From Acidimicrobiia bacterium (lineage in GTDB: Bacteria; Actinomycetota; Acidimicrobiia; IMCC26256; PALSA-555): DNA of 64,000 bases. The stretch lies in assembly GCA_040881685.1 (NCBI GenBank), contig JBBECS010000019.1, positions 62,709 through 126,708 on the forward strand, written 5' to 3'. Shown here in pieces: positions 32,333 to 40,025 of this stretch (within the stretch, counting starts at the first letter, position 1; every line of letters starts with the position of its first letter). Both the position numbers and the translations under genes were made by a program. A model generated the notes under the pieces. That model worked only from the letters and a program-made list of their open reading frames with translations. It was not told the DNA's origin and made no database searches.

Positions 32333-32354
32333 CTCTGTCCCGGGCTGCTTCCGT

Positions 32355-33545
32355 CTATTCGACGCGAAGTACGACTGCTGCGCCGGTATCACCGGCGGCG
32401 CAGCCGGTGAACACGCCGATGCCGCCGCCGCGCTCACGTAGGGCCTCGACCAGTTCCGCGATTGCCCGGGTTCCAGTTGCAGCTTGAGCGTGACCGTAGA
32501 TCAGGCTCGAGCCGTAGGTGTTCATGCGCTCTACCGGAAAGCCCGTCTGCTGTGAGAAGTACAGATCATTGACCGCGAAAGGGTTGTGTGTGGTGATGAG
32601 GTCGACGTCATCGATGGTCAGTTGTGCAGAGTCAAGCGCGCGCTGCGCGGCTGGCACGGGCGCTTTTGGCATTTCGGCCTTGGCGGCGCGAGCAGTCCCA
32701 ATACCGAGCACGCGCGCGATCCCATCGTTGGAGAGTTTCTGCGCGGTGGGCACCGAGGTGACCACGATGCCGCCTGCGCCATCGGCCGGATGCGTCTGCG
32801 TGCCGTACGTAACCACGCCGTCAGGTTCGACTGGCGAAAGCTTGGCCAACCCTTCAGGGGTGGTGGTATGGATCCCATCGTCAGCATCCACAACGATCGC
32901 GCCTCGACGTTGCGGTACTTCCGCCGACACCATGTACCGGCGCTGGAACGAACGGTCGTCAGCGAGCGATGCCTGGTATTGGTCAAATCGCAGCTGGGTA
33001 AGCTCATCGAGTTGGTCGCGCGTCATTCCAGACTGCCGTGCGACGATCTCGGCGGTCGTGACCATTGACTCCCCAGCCCAGGGATCACCGGCCATCGCGT
33101 CGAGCAGCCAGTGTTCGGTGGTCGGCTGCGCACCCGGCGCGCCGTCCGTCGGGTACACGAGGAGAGGACTGTTGCTGGTGCGGTCTGTCGTCAGCGCGAG
33201 GACGAGCTCGTCGGCGGACGACGTCTCAACTCGGAGCGCAGCGGCGAGCAACACAGCTACGCCAGTCGCGCACGCTTGAGAGATCATCGGGCCGGTCACT
33301 CCGGGTGCACCCAGCCGGGCCGCGACCGTCGGCGCGCCATAGAACAGGCCGGGTTGAGGGATCGTCCATCCCAGCACGACCTCGGATGCGTCGGCTGCTG
33401 GCAGGCCGCGCGCTTCGAGTGCCCGTTCGGTCACATCGACGACGAGATCGAGCGCCGACATGGAGGCAAGCGGGCCTTGCCACCGCGTGAATGGTGACGA
33501 CCACGCAAAGCCCAGCGGAATTGCGGCATTCTCAAACATGAGCAA
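32355..33545 (-). CDS. Thiolase-family protein
   Basis: A 396-residue thiolase-fold protein, only distantly related to the one at 30366. Active-site elements: cysteine in SQACATGVAVLL, THNPFAVNDLYF, histidine in YGSSLIYGHAQAATG and second cysteine in VFTGCAAGDTG. All catalytic positions are present, so it should be active, perhaps on branched or cyclic 3-ketoacyl-CoA. Convergent with the MenB/BadI-like gene and divergent from the acyl-CoA dehydrogenase at 33597. A TATAGC at 33556-33551 would start transcription at about the ATG (33545), giving a leaderless mRNA. Confidence 0.88.
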   Translation of the reverse strand: MLMFENAAIPLGFAWSSPFTRWQGPLASMSALDLVVDVTERALEARGLPAADASEVVLGWTIPQPGLFYGAPTVAARLGAPGVTGPMISQACATGVAVLLAAALRVETSSADELVLALTTDRTSNSPLLVYPTDGAPGAQPTTEHWLLDAMAGDPWAGESMVTTAEIVARQSGMTRDQLDELTQLRFDQYQASLADDRSFQRRYMVSAEVPQRRGAIVVDADDGIHTTTPEGLAKLSPVEPDGVVTYGTQTHPADGAGGIVVTSVPTAQKLSNDGIARVLGIGTARAAKAEMPKAPVPAAQRALDSAQLTIDDVDLITTHNPFAVNDLYFSQQTGFPVERMNTYGSSLIYGHAQAATGTRAIAELVEALRERGGGIGVFTGCAAGDTGAAVVLRVE

Positions 33546-33550
33546 CCTCG

Positions 33551-33575
33551 GCTATAAGTAATGTTGCGATCGTCA
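33551..33575. promoter_or_regulatory. Intergenic palindrome between thiolase and acyl-CoA dehydrogenase (site 6)
   Basis: TTGCGATCGTCA at 33564-33575, a strong match to the palindrome. The -10-like TATAGC for the minus-strand thiolase (33556-33551) is 19 rather than 21 bp from the first base. No hexamer is at the standard place on the plus strand; TATAAG at 33553-33558 could serve the acyl-CoA dehydrogenase, which would put the palindrome at the transcription start. Confidence 0.45.
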
Positions 33576-33596
33576 TCGTACCGCGAGGAGCAGCAG

Positions 33597-34754
33597 ATGC
33601 CAGAGCGACGACCAGGCGAGATCGAAGAGACCGAGCTCTTCCGAGCGGCTGTGCGCCAGTTCGTTGCCAATGAGGTGATCCCTCGCGAGGAGGAGCTTGA
33701 CCAGGACGAATTCCCCTTCGAGCTGTTCCGCCGCCTCGGATCACTTGGCTACCTCGGCATCCGGTACCCGGAGGACGTCGGGGGACAAGGCGCTGGCCTG
33801 GCGACGGCGTGTGTGCTGTGGGAAGAGCTCGCCTATGGGAACCTCGCGCTCGCTGCGATCTGTGCCATGCAGGGCTTGATGGGAACGGCGTTTGTCCATC
33901 GCTATGGCACCGACGCACACCGGGCCGACTATCTCGAGCCGGCACTGCGGGGAGAGAAGGTCGCGACGTTTGCTCTTACCGAGCCCAACGCCGGCTCCGA
34001 TCTCGGAGCGATCCAGACCCGGGCGAAGAAAATCGATGGAGGTTGGGTCATCAATGGCTCCAAGACCTGGATCAGCAACGCGCCGGTCGCTGACTTCCTG
34101 ACCGTCGGGGCGCGAACCTCCGACGAGCCCGGAATGAAGAGCATCGCCCTGTTCTTCCTCGACGCCAAGACCGACGGCTTCGAGGTGGGCAAGCCGATCA
34201 AGAAACTAGGTGTCCGATCGTCGCTCACATCCGAGATCAGGTTGGATGGCTGCTTTGTTCCCGACGATGCGCTCTTGGGCGATGTGGGCGATGGGGCTCG
34301 CATCGTCGGTGGGATCCTGTCCGAGATTCGCACCATGACGGCAGCACTCAGTGTTGGCCTGGGCCGTCGTGCGCGGGACGCCGCGGCTGCGTACGCAAAC
34401 GAGCGTGAGGCATTCGGCGCCAAGATCGGCGACTTCCAAGCAATTCAGCACAAGCTTGCCGACATGGAGACCGACCTGTTTGCCGCCAGCGTGCTCACCG
34501 ATGAGGTCGCGCGGCGAGTCGAAGCCGGTACGGCAACGGTCCGCGAGACTGCCATGGTGAAGTTGTTCGCGTCCGAAGCATGCGTGAAAGCCGTCGATGA
34601 AACTACGCGGATTTTCGGCAGCTACGGCTTCGCGATGGAGTATCCCGCGCAACGCTTTTTCCGAGACGCCAGGTTCCTGTTGTACGGCGGCGGTACGTCA
34701 GAGATCTTGAAGATGATCATTGGACGCGACGTCCTCCGAGCGCACGCTTCGTGA
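33597..34754 (+). CDS. Acyl-CoA dehydrogenase
   Basis: A 385-residue acyl-CoA dehydrogenase with FAD- and substrate-binding segments FALTEPNAGSDLGAIQTRA and WISNAPVADFLTVGA and the C-terminal signature YGGGTSEILKMIIGRDVLR. The ATG at 33597 follows a GAGGAG ribosome-binding site; the upstream in-frame ATG at 33561 lies within the palindrome region and is unlikely. It is the first gene of a run with the CoA-transferase (overlap GTGA) and HyuB. It would desaturate the CoA ester formed by the transferase. Confidence 0.93.
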   Translation: MPERRPGEIEETELFRAAVRQFVANEVIPREEELDQDEFPFELFRRLGSLGYLGIRYPEDVGGQGAGLATACVLWEELAYGNLALAAICAMQGLMGTAFVHRYGTDAHRADYLEPALRGEKVATFALTEPNAGSDLGAIQTRAKKIDGGWVINGSKTWISNAPVADFLTVGARTSDEPGMKSIALFFLDAKTDGFEVGKPIKKLGVRSSLTSEIRLDGCFVPDDALLGDVGDGARIVGGILSEIRTMTAALSVGLGRRARDAAAAYANEREAFGAKIGDFQAIQHKLADMETDLFAASVLTDEVARRVEAGTATVRETAMVKLFASEACVKAVDETTRIFGSYGFAMEYPAQRFFRDARFLLYGGGTSEILKMIIGRDVLRAHAS

Positions 34755-35959
34755 GCCAGACGCTGGAGGGTCTGCGGATTCTCGATCTGACCCGGATGCT
34801 CGCGGGGCCATACGGAACGTTGCTTCTTGGCGACATGGGCGCCGAGATCATCAAGATTGAGGACCCCAGCGGCGGCGATCCAATCCGCACGATGGGTCCA
34901 CCGTTCGTAGACGGCGAAAGCGCCTACTTCCTCGGCATCAATCGCAACAAGCGCAGCGTTGCTATCGATCTGCAGCGATCCGAGGGCAGGGACCTCTTCC
35001 TCGAACTCGTCCGCGTGTCCGATGTCGTCATCGACAACTTCCGGGTCGGAGTCATGCAGCGGCTTGGCATCGATCACGGTGCGTGTGCACAGGTGAAGTC
35101 GGACATCATCACGTGCTCGATCACCGGCTTCGGTGAAGACGGCCCCTACCGCGACCTGCCAGCTTTCGACCTCATCCTGCAAGCGATGGGTGGCGCGATG
35201 TCAATCACTGGAGAACGTGATGGGTCGCCGGTGCGTATGGGCATCCCAATGGGGGATCTGGCAGGCGGCATGTTGGGTGCCCTCGCGATCCTGGGTGCGA
35301 TCGTTCAGCGCGACCGGACCGGTCGGGGGCAACACATCGACCTCAGCTTGCTGGATGCCCAAGTGTCCTTGCTCACCTATGTCGCGCAGTACTGGCTGAC
35401 GGATGGTCAGGTACCAGGGCCGATCGGGACCGAGCACCAATCCGTAGTGCCCTATCAGCTCGTCGAGACTTCCACATCCCCAATCGTCATTGCCGTGTTC
35501 GTGGATCGGCACTGGGCGCCGTTCTGTGAAGTGCTCGGATGTCATGAGCTCATCGATCAATACCCGACAAACGCACAGCGTCACGCGGCGCGCGACGTCA
35601 TCGTTCCTCTGCTGCGGGCCCGGTTCCTCGAGCGGGAGGCCGAGGAGTGGATCGATGCACTCCGAACCGCGGGTGTTCCCTGTGGGCCCGTCAACACGGT
35701 GGATCGCGTTCTGACCGACGACCAGGTGCGACACCGCGGGATGGTGACCGAGACCAGCAGCGCGCACCCGCGCGTCGGTGTGTATCCGGTCGTCGGGAAT
35801 CCCATCAAGGTGGGAGACGCCGAGACGTTCGAGCCAGCGCCACTCTTGGGTCAAGACAACGACGAGATCCTCGGCGGGCTCCTGGAGCACTCGGCACAGG
35901 AATTGGCTGCTTGGCGCGCAGCAGGAGTCGTCGCCGAGGGACCGGCCGTGGAGGAGTAG
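34751..35959 (+). CDS. CaiB/BaiF family (class III) CoA-transferase
   Basis: A 402-residue class III CoA-transferase (LEGLRILDLTRMLAGPYGT; IINxEDPxxGDP-type IIKIEDPSGGDPIR; NKRSVAIDL). The catalytic aspartate is in the conserved LPAFDLILQAMGG. It moves CoA from a donor thioester to a free acid without ATP. The start is the GTG at 34751, which overlaps the acyl-CoA dehydrogenase stop by 4 bp; HyuB follows after 5 bp. It likely activates the carboxylic acid made by the HyuA/HyuB enzymes, but this link is inferred from operon order. Confidence 0.93.
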   Translation: MSQTLEGLRILDLTRMLAGPYGTLLLGDMGAEIIKIEDPSGGDPIRTMGPPFVDGESAYFLGINRNKRSVAIDLQRSEGRDLFLELVRVSDVVIDNFRVGVMQRLGIDHGACAQVKSDIITCSITGFGEDGPYRDLPAFDLILQAMGGAMSITGERDGSPVRMGIPMGDLAGGMLGALAILGAIVQRDRTGRGQHIDLSLLDAQVSLLTYVAQYWLTDGQVPGPIGTEHQSVVPYQLVETSTSPIVIAVFVDRHWAPFCEVLGCHELIDQYPTNAQRHAARDVIVPLLRARFLEREAEEWIDALRTAGVPCGPVNTVDRVLTDDQVRHRGMVTETSSAHPRVGVYPVVGNPIKVGDAETFEPAPLLGQDNDEILGGLLEHSAQELAAWRAAGVVAEGPAVEE

Positions 35960-35964
35960 AGGGA

Positions 35965-37701
35965 ATGGAACAACCGGATCCGATCACGCTCGGTGTTGTC
36001 TGGGGCGCGTTCCACTCGATCGCAGTCGAGATCGGAACCTCGCTGCACCGAGCCGCGTACTCGCCCCAAGTTCGCGAGGGTCAGGACTTCTCGGTCGCGA
36101 TCTTCGACGAGCGCGGCCAGATGGTCGTTCAGGGTCCGTACACACCGGGCCACCTTGGGGCGATGAACTTCGCGGTGCTCAACGCAATCGACGCATATCC
36201 AGTCGAGTCGTTGCAGCCTGGTGACGCCATCCTGTTGAACGATCCGGCGCTCGGATCCGGCCACCTTCCCGACTTCTTCCTCACTCAGCCCGTGTTCTAC
36301 AACGGCGAGGTCGTCGCATTCCTGACGAACCTCGTCCATCAGACTGATGTGGGTGGTTCACGGCCGGGCAGCCAAGCCGTCGAAGGAATCTTCGACTACC
36401 ACCAAGAAGGGCTGTTCATTCCGCCTATCAAGCTTGTGGATGGCGGTCGTGAGGTGGAAGGGGTATGGAAGCTCGTGCTCGCGAACTCACGCACACCGGG
36501 CTCATTGCTTGGTGATCTGCGCGCTCAACGCAATTCGTTGCTCGTCGGTCAGCGGCGCGTCATTGAACTGTTCGAGCAGCACGGACTCGAAACCGTCCGA
36601 ACGTGCATGGCCGCAATCATGGATGCGAGCGAGGCGCGTATGCGCGAGCGCATTCGTGAGATCCCCAACGGCGCGTACTCGTTCACTGACTACATGGACG
36701 ACTGTGGTCCTGGTACGCCGCCAATCAAGATGCAGGCGACGGTGACCGTCACCGACGACGCGATCGACATCGACTGGACGGGGACCGACAGTCAAACCGA
36801 ATCTGGCCTGAACAGCTATATCAACTACACCCGCTCGTACACATACATGGCGGTCAAATGCCTCACGGATCCGCACGGACCGATGAGCGGCGGTGCGCTC
36901 CGGGCGGTGACGGTCAGCGCCCCCGAGGGCTCGTTCGTCAACCCGCGTCGGCCGGCCGGTGGCGGACCGCGTGCCGTGTGTTGCCATCGGATCTTTGAAG
37001 TAGTGATCGGGGCCCTGAGTCAAGCCGTGCCTGAAGAGGTGCAAGCCGCGTGCTCTCACATGGCGAACCCGACCTACGGCGGGATCGACCGCCGTAGCGG
37101 GAGGCGATTCGTGGGCTATGAGCTCGTCTTCGGGGGAACCGGTGCCCGAGCAGGCAGGGACGGGTGTGAGGCCATGTCCTCACCGTTCAATGCATCGAAC
37201 ATTCCGGTCGAATCGATCGAGGTTGATCAACCGGTCGTCATCGAACGGTTCGAGTTCATCCCAGACTCGGGCGGCGCGGGGAAGTTTCGCGGTGGCAGCG
37301 GTCTTCGGCGCGATGTTCGAATCCTCGCGGATGCCGTGCGCTTCACCAACCTCTCGGACCGTAACGTTGTGGCCTCCTACGGTCTCTTCGGCGGCAACAC
37401 GGGGTCACTGGGTGCCACCGTTGTAAACCCGGAAACTGACACTGAGCGGCTTGTCGGCAGTAAGGCGTCCTTTGACCTCGAGTATGGCGATGTCGTGAGC
37501 ATCCGCCTGGCCGGCGGGGGAGGTTACGGGGATCCGTTGGATCGGGATCCCGGCCGCGTTGCTCGGGACGTCGAGCTCGGTTTCGTGACGCCGGTTGCCG
37601 CGTCCCAGCGGTACGGCGTCGCGGTGCAGGTGATGCCCGATCACGTTGTGGTCGATGCCGACGAGACGACACGCCTTCGTGAGGCAGCGCGGCACGACTG
37701 A
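35965..37701 (+). CDS. HyuB-type hydantoinase/ketone carboxylase subunit (copy 1)
   Basis: A 578-residue Hydantoinase_B-family subunit: ITLGVVWGAFHSIAVEIGTS, the metal-contact region PYTPGHLGAMNFAVL, NDPALGSGHLPDFFLTQPV and the C-terminal GGGGYGDPLDRDPGRV. It would pair with a HyuA-type ATPase to open a lactam/hydantoin ring or to carboxylate an enolised ketone, as in acetophenone carboxylase. The ATG at 35965 has a GAGGAG upstream and lies 5 bp after the CoA-transferase stop. The nearest HyuA is 206 bp downstream and has its own promoter. Confidence 0.92.
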   Translation: MEQPDPITLGVVWGAFHSIAVEIGTSLHRAAYSPQVREGQDFSVAIFDERGQMVVQGPYTPGHLGAMNFAVLNAIDAYPVESLQPGDAILLNDPALGSGHLPDFFLTQPVFYNGEVVAFLTNLVHQTDVGGSRPGSQAVEGIFDYHQEGLFIPPIKLVDGGREVEGVWKLVLANSRTPGSLLGDLRAQRNSLLVGQRRVIELFEQHGLETVRTCMAAIMDASEARMRERIREIPNGAYSFTDYMDDCGPGTPPIKMQATVTVTDDAIDIDWTGTDSQTESGLNSYINYTRSYTYMAVKCLTDPHGPMSGGALRAVTVSAPEGSFVNPRRPAGGGPRAVCCHRIFEVVIGALSQAVPEEVQAACSHMANPTYGGIDRRSGRRFVGYELVFGGTGARAGRDGCEAMSSPFNASNIPVESIEVDQPVVIERFEFIPDSGGAGKFRGGSGLRRDVRILADAVRFTNLSDRNVVASYGLFGGNTGSLGATVVNPETDTERLVGSKASFDLEYGDVVSIRLAGGGGYGDPLDRDPGRVARDVELGFVTPVAASQRYGVAVQVMPDHVVVDADETTRLREAARHD

Positions 37702-37727
37702 GTCCGTCGCTTGCCCTGCTGCTGATC

Positions 37728-37754
37728 TTGCGATCGGCAAAAGAACTCTATAGT
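37728..37754 (+). promoter_or_regulatory. Promoter with 12-bp palindrome (site 7)
   Basis: TTGCGATCGGCA at 37728-37739 and TATAGT at 37749-37754. Together with site 8 (43765-43791) it shares almost the whole 27-bp element, including the spacer AAGAACTC before TATAGT. It lies between HyuB copy 1 and HyuA copy 2 and would give a leader of about 145 bp. Confidence 0.7.
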
Positions 37755-37907
37755 GTCGCCTCCGGCGGTGCCCTTGGCGCCGTTCCCCTTCACCGAGAGC
37801 CGACCCGGGGGACCTACGCAGATGGAGCTCGTCGTCGAACGGCCGATCGCGAGAACCGTGCGAATCACGTCCACCATTTCCCCGCAGGAGAATCCGATGG
37901 GAGTGCG

Positions 37908-40025
37908 ATGGACTACGTGATTGGCGTCGACATCGGCGGTACGTGCACTGACTGCGTCGTCCTCGACGGCGACGGCCGGATCACGGTCGCGAAGACGTTC
38001 TCGACCTATCCGGATTTCTCTGAAGGCGTGATCAATGCCGTGGGATTGGGAGCGGCGCATCTTGGTTCGTCGCTCACGGACCTGCTGGGGAACACGAGGC
38101 TCTTTCTCCACGCGACGACCGTGGCCGAGAACGCCATCATTGAAGGCGACCTTGTCCCTGCGGGAATCGTGACGACGCGCGGGTTTGAAGACACGCTTCG
38201 CTTGATGCGCGGTGGCTACGCGGAATGGTCGGGCCGTTCTGAAGAGGAGATCAAGAATGTTCCGTACGTAGCCAAACCTGAACCGCTCGTTCCGCCGGAG
38301 CTCGTGAAGGGTGTCCGGGAGAGGACGGACGCTTGGGGAGAGGTGGTTGCCGCGGCGGATGAGGATGAGATCGCCGCGGCCGTCAAGTCCTTGATGTCCT
38401 CGGGCGCTGAGACGCTCGGAGTCTGTTTCTTATGGGCATTCGCAAATCCGGTGAACGAGCTTCGGGCAGAGGAAGTCATTCGAAAGCTCTACCCGGACGT
38501 CTTCCTCACGTTGTCGCACGATGTCGCTCCGGTCCTCGGTGAGTTCGAGAGATCTCAAACCGTGGCGTTGAACAGCAGGTTGGGCCCGCCGGTCACGCGG
38601 TACCTCGGTCAACTGAGTGATCGTCTCAAGAACCAGGGGTACCGCGGCACGCTGCTGATCATGCAGGCGTATGGCGGTCTGCTCGAGGCGGAGAAGGCAG
38701 CGAGGAAGCCTGTCGGAATGATCGAATCCGGTCCTGCGAGCGGGTTGGTCGGAAGTCGCGCGCTCGGGCAGCTTCTTGGTTACGAGGACATCATTGGCGC
38801 TGACATGGGTGGCACGACCTTCAAAGCAGGAGTCATCCAGCACGGACTGATCGACTACGCACGCGAGCCCATGGTCGCGAGGTACCACTACGCGTCACCG
38901 AAGATGAACATGGAATCGATCGGTGTCGCGGGAGGGAGCATCATCTCGCTCGATCCCGAGACGCGCGTGCCGAGGATCGGTCCGCAGAGCGCAGGATCGA
39001 CGCCGGGACCGGTGTGCTACGACCGTGGCGGTCTCGAGCCAACCATCACCGACGTCGACTTGATCCTGGGCTACTTGGATGAGCGCTACTTCTTGGGCGG
39101 TCGAGAGCGACTCGATGCCGCGAAAGCGCGAGACGTCTTCAAGACGAAGATTGCCGATGAGCTCGGAATGGATGTGCGCGAAGCTGCCGGCGAGGCGTAC
39201 CGGTTGGCGAACAGTCTGATCTTCGACATGCTGCACAAGTTGACCGTCGAGCGGGGACTCGACCCCCGGTCCTATGTGCTGTTCTCGACAGGTGGAACCG
39301 CTGGCATGCACGTAGGCGGCTTCGCACCGCAGTTGAATGTCTCTCGGGTGATCATCCCGCATGCCGCTTCTGTGCATGGAGCGCTCGGGACCGTGTCCTC
39401 GGACGTGTCCTACGAGGAGCAAGTCAATCGTCTTATCCGCGTACCCGGCGATCCTGACGAAGTCAATGCCATGCTGGACACGATCGAGACTCGCATTCGA
39501 CAACAACTCATCGATGACGGCTTCTCGGAGTCGGACATCGTGATCACCCGTGCGATCGAGATGCGGTTTGCTCGCCAGGTGCATGTGGTGACCGTGCCTC
39601 TCGATGGGAGTGGGCCGGTATCAGGCGTCGATCTCGAGCGCGCAGTGACCCAGTTCACCAACCTGTATGAGGAACGATTCGGCGAAGGCTCCGGCTATGC
39701 CGAGGCCGGTATTGAGATGGTCAACTTCAGAGTGCATGGCACTGGGCTGTTGCGAAAGCCGGCACTGACTGGCGGGGAGCTCGGTAGTACGGATCCGTCA
39801 AGGGCGCTCGTTGAGATGCGCGAGGCCTACTTCGCACCGAATCGTGACTTTCTTGAGGCAGGCTGTTATTCGTTCGAACAACTGACACCGGGCAACGTCG
39901 TTGAGGGTCCTGCAATTGTGTGGAGCCCAGACACAACGGTCGTCATCAATCCCGGGCAATGGCTGCGCTGTGACGAATACAAGAACCTCGAGCTTGCGTG
40001 GGAGGAAGGTGGTCGTGATGGGTAA
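37908..40025 (+). CDS. HyuA-type ATP-dependent hydantoinase/ketone carboxylase subunit (copy 2)
   Basis: A 705-residue ASKHA-fold HyuA homologue: GVDIGGTCTDCVVLDG as phosphate loop, GADMGGTTFKAGV as second nucleotide segment, GVAGGSIISLD and GPQSAGSTPGPVCYDRGG. The ATG at 37908 is 17 bp from GCAGGAG; a closer ATG at 37897 is out of frame and encodes only seven residues before a stop that overlaps this gene, a possible attenuating upstream ORF. HyuB copy 2 overlaps its end by 8 bp, so both are made together. Distinct from copy 1 (15661), with which it shares only family motifs. Confidence 0.93.
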   Translation: MDYVIGVDIGGTCTDCVVLDGDGRITVAKTFSTYPDFSEGVINAVGLGAAHLGSSLTDLLGNTRLFLHATTVAENAIIEGDLVPAGIVTTRGFEDTLRLMRGGYAEWSGRSEEEIKNVPYVAKPEPLVPPELVKGVRERTDAWGEVVAAADEDEIAAAVKSLMSSGAETLGVCFLWAFANPVNELRAEEVIRKLYPDVFLTLSHDVAPVLGEFERSQTVALNSRLGPPVTRYLGQLSDRLKNQGYRGTLLIMQAYGGLLEAEKAARKPVGMIESGPASGLVGSRALGQLLGYEDIIGADMGGTTFKAGVIQHGLIDYAREPMVARYHYASPKMNMESIGVAGGSIISLDPETRVPRIGPQSAGSTPGPVCYDRGGLEPTITDVDLILGYLDERYFLGGRERLDAAKARDVFKTKIADELGMDVREAAGEAYRLANSLIFDMLHKLTVERGLDPRSYVLFSTGGTAGMHVGGFAPQLNVSRVIIPHAASVHGALGTVSSDVSYEEQVNRLIRVPGDPDEVNAMLDTIETRIRQQLIDDGFSESDIVITRAIEMRFARQVHVVTVPLDGSGPVSGVDLERAVTQFTNLYEERFGEGSGYAEAGIEMVNFRVHGTGLLRKPALTGGELGSTDPSRALVEMREAYFAPNRDFLEAGCYSFEQLTPGNVVEGPAIVWSPDTTVVINPGQWLRCDEYKNLELAWEEGGRDG

